A stretch of DNA of 64,000 nucleotides from Eutrigla gurnardus (lineage: Eukaryota; Chordata; Actinopteri; Perciformes; Triglidae): positions 24,259,230-24,323,229 of the forward strand of contig OY741272.1 of NCBI GenBank assembly GCA_963514095.1. Direction: 5' to 3'. The notes beneath the pieces are model-generated. The model was not told where the DNA came from and made no database searches. It saw only the letters and a list, made by a program, of their open reading frames with translations. The position numbers were made by a program, and so were the translations under genes. Shown here one piece after another: positions 52,161-64,000 of this stretch; the stretch's first letter is position 1, and the number at the start of each line of letters is the position of its first letter.

Positions 52161-54079
52161 AACAAGTGTTAGGTCCTCATCTGAGTAAAGTAGTGCTTCA
52201 AGAGTAACAGTGCTACGATCCGAGTTTTTTTTTTTTTTTTTTTTTTTTGCAGGGGGGGGGGGGTCGAGGGAGGGTGTTAGTGGGTCATGCTATGTAGAGT
52301 CGAGGTGAAGTCTTAGCAGACATTTTTGACATTTAACAATCCGCTAAGTAAGTGGGATGTGATTACCTTCATGATAACTCCAATATAGACCCACTGACGG
52401 TGTGAAATATTCCTTAAATACTTATTCTGTGTGGAGTTAAAAGTCAATTCCCTTTAGTTTCATATCTCAGCCGTGGCATTTATCGGAGTATACGATACGT
52501 TTTTGGATTGCCGTTGTGAGATTGAGCTCTTTTCACCTCTTCAGGAGAAAATCTGAGCCGTTTTCATACATTGTATGATCCATGTGAAGACTGTCAGCTT
52601 GTGTTTTTTCGGCTTTCACCCCTCGGTTTCTCAGTGAAAGTGGACTCCTGCCAACTGTCAGCTCAGAGCATGCAGTTGATTAATGAAAGAAGTTGAAACC
52701 ATTCGTCAGGCTCCACTTCCTTCTTTATTTGTAATTTCATTCCCCCATGCGCTGTGTGCATTGGAGGATATGTCTTTTTTTTTTTTTCGTGTGCAAATTC
52801 CTTTTATTTTCTCAGAGGCTGGACCGTTTGTGCGTTTCACAGTGACATCGCTTGTACAAATTAGAGGGCTGTCGGTGCAGTTTGTCCCTCAAATCATATG
52901 ATATTCATACATCATAAGCACAAAACTCATCTAATGGAGGAACGAGTCCAAATAGCTCTTTATTTTCTCTTGGATTCGCTCTGCATCGCTGGCAGGGCCT
53001 CAGTGGAATTCAACCATCATTGCAGACATGCTTTACTTTGAAAATCCAATTTTTTCCTCCACTCATGGAAACTCCATAATGTGGCTGAATCTTGTGCCCG
53101 GCTTTGTTTCGGCTGGAGCATGTGTTGAGCTGGTGTCTTGTTCGAGTGGGGTCTAACTCTGTTCACTGTACAGCTGGAGGTTGGTGGTGAAAATCAGTGT
53201 GTAAGGCAGAAAATCTTGACAAGGGGGCTTAAAACTAAAGAAACACAGATTTTTAAAACCTGGCTCTGCATCGCGTTGAGCTACTTTGTATTCACATGGA
53301 AATGTTCTCAGTTCGCAGTCGTATGTGGATTTACAAACTCATTGAATGTGCTTTTGATTTTGCAGCGGACGGCTCTGCAGCCCATAATGATGGGTCTTTA
53401 ACAGTGTGTAACAGCTCATCTCTGGGGGCCCAAACCACATGATATCACTGTGGATGCAGTTCAAAGGGAATCGAGCTTCATGGCACCCTCATTTTTTTAC
53501 ACAAGTGTGTCACATCGGATTCTCTGATCAGTGTTTATGTAATTAACTCCTCTTAATTAGTCATTTCCGTCCAAACGCAAAGCAACGCGCACACTCGAGC
53601 TGCTCCTTCACAGCGCAGCGTTGCCTGCGGGGGGATGGCGTTCATTTATAATCATTAATTGCTCATCTCTTGTCTGTACTTGAACGCATGTTCACAGGGA
53701 GCTTTGGTCATGAAAATTGCCCCCATGACATCACACCGCACAGCGCCTCGCCGGACCTATTTGGATGAGGCGGCGTACTGAACACAGGGGACCCACATGC
53801 TTGGCTTGTGGTCGCGTTGGTTTAGGGGTTTTTAGGCCCATGGTGTAATGAAGGAAAGATGGCAGAGAGCCATGTGAAGAAAGACCTATTATGAGAACAA
53901 CATTCCCCGATCCACGAGTAAGAAGCCCACCGAGCACACTTTGCGATGACAACATTCAGTTTGCCGACGGCAGGCGAGTGTAGTTTCAGAGCTGAAAGAA
54001 GAATCAGGAACCTGTGGTCTTCTATTTCTTTTATGTTAGTGGGCTGCTGAGGCATGTAAACAAGAACGTATTGGAAAGC

Positions 54080-54440
54080 TTTTCTTCTTTTAGGAAATCT
54101 GCTTCTTTGCTTTCTTTCCGGGAGTTAACTCGGCTACGGGCAGCAGCCAATTAGCATAGCTTAGCATGATTGGAAGCAGGGAGGTTCAACTACTGAGACA
54201 TAACATGTTACTTAGTGAGCTTTAGAGGCACTGAGATTTGACAGTGACACGAGCGATTTCACTATGGTTGACGTCTTTATGCTAATTGTCTGTAGCTTCA
54301 TATTTATGATATTGATTTATCATTTATTTTGGGAAGACGGCAAATAAGCGTATTTATGAATGTCGGACTATTCCTTTGAGAAAAAAATGCTAGTAAGTAG
54401 TTAGCCTAGCTTAGCATACAGACCGGAAGCAGAGGGAAGC
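54080..54440. mobile_element. Degenerate foldback-family element
   Basis: Blocks GCAGCCAATTAGCATAGCTT and CTGTAGCTTCATATTTATGA in inverted arrangement, plus TTAGCCTAGCTTAGCATACA and GGAAGCAGAGGGAAGCAGCT. This suggests one rearranged or two adjacent copies of the 41.1-kb family. Confidence 0.5.
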
Positions 54441-56649
54441 AGCTAAAGTCTCTTAAGTGAAAAATACAGCTGTCTCGTTTGCACAATGTATCTTGCACAT
54501 TTTATCCTTTCATGAACAGAAACTAGGCTTATTTTTTTTAAATATTGGAAAGAACTAGACCAGCTGGTTTCCCCCTGCTTCCACTTTTTATGCTAAAATA
54601 AGCGAATCTGTGTCCCGAGTCCAGAACTATTCCTTTAACGACGAGGCTACCGGCCAACAGACTGGTGCCGCTACAATAAAAACTACATATATTTAGGTCT
54701 GGTTGTTATGTGAGTGATTAGACCGTACTGTGTGCACATAGATTTTATACTTTCTGAAAATAAAGGTAGACGGAGGATGAGAGAGAGATCTGTAATCAGA
54801 GCTCGGGCACCAGGTGCTGACCACAGAAAACTGAATTTCCTCTCATACCTGCTTTGTTCTGGTGGTGTCAGGTTCCCTGGGGGGGAGGAGATTAATATGT
54901 CATGCTGTGTCTCTGATCCCTCGCCCTGCACTCATTACACTCTGCTGTGCCCACATCCTCGGCCTCATCCAGCTATTGACTGAGCTCTGCGAGCACAAAA
55001 CAGCACTGATTCAGGGATACTGCATCACTTTTTCCACACGTGACATAACATATGAGCTTTTAGCTGGTTCTTCACACACAAACGTCACTCACACAGGCTT
55101 GTTTGTGTCCCATGAGGGAGTCATTTGTCTGGAGCATCGGGGAGCAGTTTAGGATCAAAGAAGCGGTGGAAAACACAATTTGTGTGGTTTGTTATTGTTG
55201 CACAAAGAGATGGAGGACGAAGAAATCCTTGAAATGTGTACTGTCGCCTCTTCAAACCACTGACACCACTGGAGGCCGGCGAAAACTCTTCTGAAACAAA
55301 GAATCAATCTGTGATCAATAGAGTCCAGCATCCAAGCATTTAAATGGCTAAACGGCGGCGCTGGGTCGGCGTGCGTGGGATCAATGACGGATTGCTCTGG
55401 GAGCAGTCAGCTGTGTGAGAATCTGCACGATGACACCGCGCGTACACACTCCAATAAAACACAATCCAATACGACAACTATGCACGCCGTGGACCCAAAA
55501 ACCGCCGTAGATCTGACTCAACACCTCGCTGACCCAGTTGGTCGCTGCACATGATAACCTTCACGACGGCAGGCAGCCTTTTTTTTATCGCAGCGCTGTT
55601 TTATTTTATTACCGTCTCTCATTGAACAGTTGCTTTTGTTTTTGTGTCGTTGACTCCCCGCAGAGGCAACTCTGTTTGCTTGCTGCAAGTGTCATCGCAG
55701 ATATTAGATGGGGAACGGAGAAAGGGCGAGAGATGAGGAGGGAAATCTTTTTAAATGTCACCGAAAAACACACCAATACAGTTTGTCTGCCTTACATTTT
55801 TGAAGAATGACCTTATTCTTTGTTTTATACATTTTATGATTTAAAAAACAAATGAATATGATTCACTGAGGCCCAGTCATAATGTGTGTTTTTAGTATTC
55901 CTTTTGCAAGCATGTACATATTGCTGCTGGATTCTACTTGCATACATTAAAATAGAATTAACTGTACAATGGATGTACAGTATATTATCACTAGAGAGGT
56001 ATAAACAGGCGTGGAGACACACAACAACAGAGATGGTGGAAGTAGATAACCACATGAGATATCCACATGCTTTGATGCAGCTGCAGCAGCTGGAGGGCAA
56101 CTCCTTCCCCCGCTTTCTTCTTACCTGCTAAGTGAATTAATTGTCACGCCAAGGTTGACAAAGATGGTGCCAAACGATACGCATACCTGGTATAATTGGG
56201 ATAACACGCTTCTTGAATAACTGCATTTTTTTTTTTTTGTGTATTATATGATGAAAACTGCACATTGTGTTTTTACGAACTCATTTACAATCATGTCACA
56301 GAATGCAACGAGCTACTTCGTCACTTATTATGCAAATCAGCCCTGATTGTGATGAGGTATGATGAGGAGAAGGTGAAAGCTTCCCACCTGTTTTTTTTTT
56401 TTTAACGAAAAACACTTGCTGCTTCACTCTCCCCCCTTGTTTCCACAGCTGAAGCCTGCAGGACATTCCCCCCCCTTAAGGGTTTTTGGTTTTATGGCCT
56501 CGGACACCTGCGGGTCAGAAACCCTACACACCTACAAAGGGAGTCAGCGTGCGACCTTTTGAACTACGTCATTCTCCCCCTCTGGTCGTTCGCTGCATAA
56601 CTTCCAGCTCTGACAGTGTAATTGCTTTCTGTCTTTACCAGTCTGCACA

Positions 56650-56666
56650 AACACACACACACACAC

Positions 56667-56702
<36 letters not shown>
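56650..56702. repeat. (AC)n microsatellite with one GC interruption
   Basis: About 26 AC units, interrupted once. Confidence 0.95.
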
Positions 56703-56704
<2 letters not shown>

Positions 56705-59700
56705 CAAATGCAGCCCGGCAGGTGTAATGGACGGTATCCGATATCATCCTCCCCGCCGGGGGATTTTTAGACAAACCGCTGAATTAATTTGAAAGATGAA
56801 AAGTGGTCGGTCAGAGAGAGGTCATCCCTATCCATTAGCCGCGGTAGCTGCTCAATCAGCATTAGCATAATTCTGTTGTCTTTGGCATAACGGGGGGACG
56901 TTGACGTTGTGGCTTCTGTAAAGTTTGGGTCAATTTCCAAATGAATTACCTTCTGTTCACTGAAAATGACAACTTTGTCCTCCGTGTCGGACGCTGGAGG
57001 AGGCTTTTCTCCGGGTCTTTGCAGAAACAGAGGGGGCTGGATGAAAAAGGGAGGGAGTGGGAGGGAGGGTGAGAGACTGCGCCCTGCGGTCCGCATGCTG
57101 TAGTCATTAGTTTGTGTGGTGGGGAGCTTTATTGCTTCCCACTCGTGTTAAGTCAATCCAACAATTTACTCTGCTGCCCTCGCTGCCTCTCCTCTGACAG
57201 TTTCATGTACGACTGTTATGTCTATGGACGTTTTCTGGTCAATCAGTGCAATGTTCTGGATGGGTGAGCCAGCGGTCTGTCAGCCCTCTGGTCCCGGCCC
57301 TCGCAGTTCCTCCAGGCAACATTAGGGTGGGTGGAGCTCTCCGTCCCGATGGCCGCGGGCCCGCGGCTAGGACAGCCTCCAGCTATTGATGTCATCGTGG
57401 CTTTTCTGGTATCAACACCCTAAGGATGTGTGCTCAGCCGTGGTTGTTTGTTTCTGTAGGACGACGGCAAAGTCCCGATAATCTCTGGGCTTCCTTTGTG
57501 CCTTTTGTCCTTATTTTAGCCGCGTCGAAACCGCCGCTCGCTAAACATAAATGAAGCTAAATGGGAGACGAGTGCTAGATGAAGTGTGACGTGGCGGCGC
57601 TTTTAAACACTAATTACAGGGGTCGACAACAAAGGCCTATTTTTGTGCTGTAAAAGTTGCTGACTTAGAGCTGATGGGGGCCGATTGTGTTTCAAAGGCT
57701 CCCGCAGGCTGCTCTGAGCTGCTCTCGCCGCCCGGAGGCAGACACACGATCACATTTTCCACCAAAGGGCATCAGCTTCTGCTCCAACCTTCAGATTGTG
57801 TTTTTGTCTCTTATGCATCGGGGCGCAAGTCACAAGGTCACCGCGAGAGACAGCAGAAGCCTATTTATTTTTTTTATTTTTTTTTTGACTTATAGTTGCA
57901 TCTTGGCGGGTTTTATCTGATGACAGACTGTCAGTTGCTGGCCGGGTTGTCTCCAGAGCCTCTCAAGTCTATTGGCCGTCCATCACTGCCTTCGCTGTCT
58001 TCGCTCCCCACTTTTCCTACGCCCCAACTCTTCATCGCGCCTCGCTGTTATCTTCATTCACACTGTGCATCCGTCTTCTGGTCTCTTAGTTCCTCTAAAG
58101 GTAAATTTCACTGTCGAGAGTGAGTGGAGAGTATGATGCCCTCATTTTTTAAAAACACCTTTTGCCAAAAGGGGGGAAAAAAAATTCTAGTCTTCTAAAT
58201 TATTCTAATTACTTGTAAGCAGCACATTAACATTCAGCACACTGTCTGTTCTGCAGTCGGCCATACACGCCAACTAATGTAATTTGTATTAATATTTTAA
58301 TCTAAATGAGGCTAATTAAGGGACTGTATGAAAATAATTGGGATGGGTAAGTAGAGGGGAAGGGCCCTCCAAGCGTTATTAATGTCTTCATTGGACTTCC
58401 CTCTAATATGTTAAAATATTATATTCATGGCAAACATACCAACATAACAATACATGTTGAATTATATTTTTGATGAAGTAAACTGGCTTCTGATAAAATA
58501 ATATATGATTTAAATTGGCTGATGATATATCAGATCAGGTGTTAACATCTATTATTTTGATGCCTGAGAACAGAATTAAATATCAAAATTTCAGCCATCT
58601 CACCTCCTCTTATCCTCTTATCCTCTAATAATTTCCTCACAGTCACTTACTTGCATGTGACGTAACCCCCCCGACCCTGCCAAGACTCTATGCCAAGACT
58701 CTATGCCATGCTCGCCAACCTATAAAGGATAAAGCATATGTAAATGTGTTAAGTGTAAACGCAGACAGACAATATAATATTGAGCAGCACCGGATATTTG
58801 AAATATCCCTCTGAACTGTAGGGTCACTTTTATCCAATCAGTGAATTATTCACATCTGCAGTGTCACCGGGGGCGACAGTAGAAAGAAAACACACACACA
58901 CATGGATGTCCTTTCTGTCTGTACACGTGTGCACGCTCACGCACGTGGAACCCCCTCATGTCCTTCGTCTGGTGCAGAGGCGTCTTCCGCGGAGTCGGAT
59001 TACCTGTCAGTCAGGAGGTGGCCGTGTCTGATGAGATGATGAATCCTGCTTCGGTGGCAAACACAGTGTTGTTGTCACTTCATGGGTGTTTTCTTGCCCG
59101 GGACAGATATACGGCAAAGAAAATCCCCTCGTCTCTGCGACTCTATCAGTCTTTTTTTTCTTCTGTTTGTTTTGAGCGAGAGTAAATACAGAGATTGCCA
59201 GCGCCGCCCCCTCAGGGAGGATATACACGGCTTGCCATTCGGTCATTGGCAAATACATTTCTCTCTGGCAAATAAAAATTCCCTGCAGGGGCCGAGTGGC
59301 ACCGGAGGGGCACAATCTGCTATTTTTCACCCACTTCCTTTCCATTCACAAGCTGATGGCGGCGCTCACATGAGCCTCGTTCTTAAAGCATTGGGTGAAC
59401 CATCTGCCTGTAATTACTCCACTGACTTTCTTTCACGGCGCTCGCAATATAGAGGTCATTAAAAGCCAGTGCCTTAAAGATCAAACACTGGCACGTTGTT
59501 CTGTCGTTAAATTTAGCGTACAAATTAAAGTCTCACTTCATTTAAATGGACTTTATTGATAAATTGAGCCGGACGGCAGTCAGAGAGATATTAGTCAGGC
59601 GTCCTTCCACATCATCACTGGCTTTCATGATGTTTTGCCATTTCAGTCACACAGCTGGATTAATAAATGCATAATTCTCATGCAAGTTTTTTTTTATTGT

Positions 59701-62671
59701 AATTTCTTGGCCTGGCAAAGTTTAATTTCCGTGTGTGTGTGTGTGTGTGTAGGTGTAGGTGTGTGTTTGGAGATAGTTTTCGTCCTTATTACACGGAAAT
59801 CGAAAGTTAATTAAAAACAAAGCAGCAGAGTTTTAGGAGCTCAAGTGTTGCTTGTTTGTTGTTTTCCTCCTCCTTGATCAGTTAAACAGAAAGCATTAAC
59901 AGACCATTTGTGGGACGCCGTAAAGCACATATCCGGAATGACTTCCAAGAATGATACGCGATATAAACGACTGGCAAAGAGAGACTACATTAGGATCACT
60001 TTGGAGATTCTTTATAGTTCTTACTTTAATATGTGAAAGTAGTGGATGGGGAACAGTGCACATCCACCACCATGTATACGACTGATCATCAGCGGGCTGT
60101 TAATGTGCACGGAGATGCATTCTCACATTTGAAGTTTTTGCCTCAGGATTAAAACTGGATGAGCAAAGTATGAAATGATTTAAATATGACTCATGTTATT
60201 TATAATTTAAACAAACTTGACTTGGGACTTCATTTTGATGCCTTTCCAAGCTTTTCCTGCAGGAAAAGAGTGCGTCAAGTAACTGTGTTGAGAAACACTG
60301 AATGCGTTTTTATTTTATTTTATTTTAGTTAAGAAAAGGAGTTCATCTTCTGCACTATATCAAGGCAAATGATATAAGGTTGCAAAGTCATTTTTACTTG
60401 TACAATCACTAATTCAGTTGCTCCCTTTTGTCTGAGGTGTCACTGTAAATCAATAGGTTTTCAATCCTTTTCTTTGTAATGGTGCCCGCCTGTTTGGCAG
60501 CAGAATCGGTTGTTTTATGGGGAGTGAATGGATGGAGGGAAGAAAGGGAGAACGGAAAGAAAGCATCAATGAATGACTTAATTCTCACAAACAAATGGCC
60601 TTTATTTCAGCACCCAGGAGCTTCTCGTTTTGAATGAGCCGAGGGAATTATTCACCGCACAACGTGATAGAAATGCTGAGGTGATAATGTTGCATTTACC
60701 AAAAAAGCGCAGGATGTAGCACCCCGTTCACTTGTGCTACTAATCATTGTTAGTGTTCATGAAACGCAGCAGTCGGATGTCAAAGAAGAAAGGACTACGA
60801 GAGGACATTAAGCTCTGATTGTACCTCTACGAGACCGTCGAACAGGAAGCATCATTTCCCCACAAGTGGACAGATATCAGACCCTCAGCTGCATCAGAAA
60901 GTCAGAGATCCTTGAAAATTAACTGAAGCGAAAAATGTACCATTATTCCTATTTCCCACCTCACCAGATAATCTGGGAACAGGGATCAGGGAATTATGGG
61001 TCGTGGCTTAGCTGACGACAGCAGTGCGTTTTGGGTGTATTGTTACTTAAATTGCTCACCAACGGTCATAAGCGAAGCGTGATTCAACAACTGCATGGCT
61101 TCGTTGAGTTTCCCTCATCACCATTTCAGTGGATAGTTTATGAGAAATGTGATATTTGCAGAACGGACGTCATTCACATTTTAGGTCCCTCGCTATAAAA
61201 TCCTGAAGCGAACAAGACAACCTGCCCAGTAAAAGCCTATATCAAGTTCGTGGAGGATTCTTGATTGATTTTCAGCAAGGAGGAGTATAATAACTGTAAG
61301 TCGATTAAAGGACAGGTTCAGATTTTAGTCCACATTGAAAGAGTTATTGGGCACTTCAATCATCCCTTTCTGTCTAACTGGCTGTGAGATTCATTCCTAA
61401 GAGGAGTCTGACATAGGAGACGCAGGACAAAATACTTGTCTTTTATGGGAACTGTGTGGCCCACAGCATCATGATACCCAGATGTTCAACTAACTAATGT
61501 ACATTGGTCCTCTATGGATTGGTAGGAGGAACGGTGGATGGGTCAAACACAGGGCCTTTAGTTTTACTGACCACATTATGTCCAGTGACCTAAAACCACT
61601 GAGTCACATGATCTTCTGGCCAGTTCAACAAAAAGTGAAGAGTAGGGATGAGACCTCCTTGTTGATTTGGCTCAGATGGACCTCAGTTGAAGTTTTGAGT
61701 GGTGACTTTAACCCTGATTTCATGCATTGGAGACGCACCAGTCAATGATCTCAAATCTTGGGAAGTACCCTTATTGGCCGTATTTTCCCAAATCATACAG
61801 CTGTGACGTCAGCAGCAGTGTACAAAGAACGTGCTGTGGGTTACACGTCGGACAATCCTCTGGCAGGACACTCGTCCTGTCACCGTGAGGATGCCTAGTC
61901 AAGAAATAGTCCAGCACAACCCCCCTCCACCCCACATAAACCCACAACCAACCATCTGCAAAGTAATTGTGCACTACACTCATCGTGCTCCATTTAACAG
62001 GGAACAAACAATCCGACTACCTGACATGTCAGAAAACATACTCTACTCCATATTTTTTCTTGCAAACAAGCCTGGTCCCGTCAAACGAGCAAGTCTTACT
62101 CTATAATCTCTGCAGTGAATTTCCTCTCGTGGCCCTTCCTCTCACGTCGTCGGCTCTGACCTCCACTCGAGGGTTTCTAAATCGTCCACTAGTGGCGTTC
62201 GGCTTGACTTTGCAGAAAACGGTTGCCTTTCAGCCTCCACTCAAGCCTCCGAGCTCCGTTGCTTCACCTCTGCTGCCACCTCAGTAAACCCAAGCGTTTT
62301 CCTTTCATACGCCTCGCCTCGTCCGCTGCATCCTCCCAACACACCGTGAGCTTCTCATAATGCACAAACCTGCTGTACTTCCTGACACAACACTGAGTCG
62401 GACTTCAAGGTAGGATTTTCTCCAGGACTGGCGCTTTACACAAACACATTCCCATTTCCCCTGGGCCCCTCGCTGCATGCATTCACTGCAAAAGTAATAT
62501 ATTTCTTCCGGTGAGCTAGCAAATTAATTTTTGGGTATTTCCTCTCAGTGGTTTGTTGCCAGGTGCTCTGGGACAGAAAAGACGCCTAAATGTGACAAGA
62601 AGAGAGTTCACCTACTGTATCTTCTCAGTGAGATTTAGGGTTAGAGTAGTAGGTCCTCCATATCCCAGGCA

Positions 62672-63175
62672 GTGTTTCCCCCAGAAAATGTGTTAGTTAA
62701 GGTGGTGTCTGTCAGGGGGGGGGGGGATGATGAGCATCACATTAATAGCTACAGATACTGTAAAACACTACAACGACATATGAGTGCATGTCTTATTTTA
62801 TGAAGTAAAATATAAGTTATGGGTTTACTCAACAGCTTAATAGTTCATAGAAATTCAGGTAGAAATAGGTTAACTCAGAGTTCCACAGCTTATCAAAAAC
62901 AATCCTCCCCCCACAGGGGGTGTCTCCCCCCCATGTAAATGATTATTGATTTATGAATGAATTGATAGGTGGCTTATTTTTGGCATATATTAATTTCTTT
63001 TTGGCCTGGAGGCAAGGGCGTAACTTTGAGTTGAACATTGGGGGGGTTGAGATTTCCGCCTGTGAAGCAGGTGTATATATATATATCTTTGGAGACTATG
63101 GTGGGGGGATTGCGATCCTGTAGGGGGGTCCGGGGGCATGCCCCCCGGGAGAAAATTTTAAATAATTTCATTTTA
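62672..63175. mobile_element. hAT-like non-autonomous repeat fragment(s)
   Basis: Begins CAGTGTTTCCCCCAG, which resembles the CAGTGTTTCC ends typical of hAT elements. It includes GGCAAGGGCGTAACTTTG and GGTCCGGGGGCATGCCCCCC, a block common in dispersed repeats. It may be two nested fragments. Target duplications were not identified. Confidence 0.4.
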
Positions 63176-63340
63176 ATGCATTTTGGTGAATTCTGAGAAA
63201 CAAAATATGACATATCAATTACTGACCAATTTCTTACAAACTGCTGGTACTGATACAAATGTTGACATACTAAATGGGGTTGATGAGTTTAAGCATTCAA
63301 GAAAAGATGAAAACAAAAATGACTAAAACACAATTTGTTT

Positions 63341-63357
63341 ATTATTATTATTATTAT

Positions 63358-63402
<45 letters not shown>
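63341..63402. repeat. Self-complementary (TTA)n / (ATA)n trinucleotide array
   Basis: A TTA run turns at about 63360 into an AAT/ATA run, so the two halves are complementary and can form a hairpin. Confidence 0.9.
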
Positions 63403-63403
<1 letters not shown>

Positions 63404-63453
63404 TAAGTGGGTGACTATTCCTCAGCCTTCCTTGGTGTTTTGGTTTTGACTAA

Positions 63454-63772
63454 AGCCTCGTTCACATACGTCGCCACTCGCCCATCTCTGAGAGACAGCT
63501 GTCAATGAATGTGAATGTGTTCTAGTGGAATGTGGTCAGGACAGGCGATGCGATGTGGTCGATCGGAGATAAAATAATTGTAACTTTCTGCGATGTGAGT
63601 GAAGCGAGTACCAATCACAATGTAGAATAGAGATGATCGACAGTTGACGTCAACAGAGAGTTCCACAGATAGTTGCCGTTTGAAGTCGCCGGCGGCAGTG
63701 AATTTTTTTTTGCCAGCGAGTAGAATTCAGCGAGAAAGCGAGTGGCGAGTAGTGGCGTATGTGAACGGGGCT
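63454..63772. mobile_element. Small non-autonomous DNA element with terminal inverted repeats
   Basis: The left end AGCCTCGTTCACATACGTCG (followed by CCACTCGC) mirrors the right end GCGAGTGGCGAGTAGTGGCG (followed by TATGTGAACGGGGCT), with a small insertion in the right copy. The interior of about 250 bp has no coding capacity. The target duplication is unclear (TAA left, ATA right), so the superfamily is open; a PIF/Harbinger-type origin is one possibility. Confidence 0.6.
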
Positions 63773-64000
63773 ATACGCACACGCACTGTCGAACTCGCCG
63801 GCTGGGGGGGGGGGGGACAAACTAACTTTTGTTCAGTAACATGATTTGACTCGTGAGAGGTGGCACTGGAGCCCTAGCAGTAGCTACCTCCTGTTGGGAA
63901 GATACTTTTATTCTTTTGCTTTTTTTCGCGTGCTTTCTTCATACCACCGCTGATGCGGGGAGAGACCGGGAGAGACCGGAGAGACAGTAGAGAAGCGCAG

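Overview
The window is vertebrate nuclear DNA, almost certainly from a spiny-rayed (percomorph-type) teleost. Genes are split by GT-AG introns, intergenic space is large, CA/TG microsatellites are many, and fish-type dispersed repeats occur throughout. The gene order mterf2 - cry1 - abtb3 (btbd11) matches the human 12q23 neighbourhood, with mterf2 inverted relative to cry1.

Layout. 1-9.0 kb: no gene recognised; microsatellites and remnants of a foldback repeat. 9.5-11.1 kb (-): an uninterrupted reading frame for a four-Ig-domain type I membrane receptor. 14.5-15.7 kb (+): mterf2, a mitochondrial transcription-termination-factor family protein. 19.0-29.4 kb: a recent direct tandem duplication of about 4.7 kb. 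Each unit carries a complete six-exon dihydrofolate-reductase-type gene (-) and a copy of the last exon and 3' UTR of cry1. The cry1-proximal unit (B) also holds a 933-bp foldback transposable element that is absent from unit A. 29.0-34.0 kb (-): cry1, eleven coding exons, preceded by a promoter with two perfect D-boxes and an E-box. 38.0-38.9 kb (+): first coding exon of abtb3. 38.9-64.0 kb: read as the start of its long first intron, holding repeats, a dead Dong/Rex6-like LINE and small non-autonomous DNA elements.

Main points of interest. (1) The dhfr gene is atypical: several folate- and NADPH-contacting residues differ from canonical DHFR. Its two copies differ in protein at only two residues, both at active-site positions (G26E in the Met20-type loop and F39L in the substrate pocket). 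(2) The duplication stranded an orphan cry1 terminal exon between the two dhfr genes. (3) The foldback element has tandem-repeat arms, a 6-bp target-site duplication and a remnant helix-turn-helix-like reading frame. (4) The Ig receptor has an extreme acidic insertion in its fourth domain. (5) The cry1 promoter has the expected light/clock architecture.

All exon structures were assembled by eye from splice signals, reading-frame continuity and family knowledge. No database search or computation was run.
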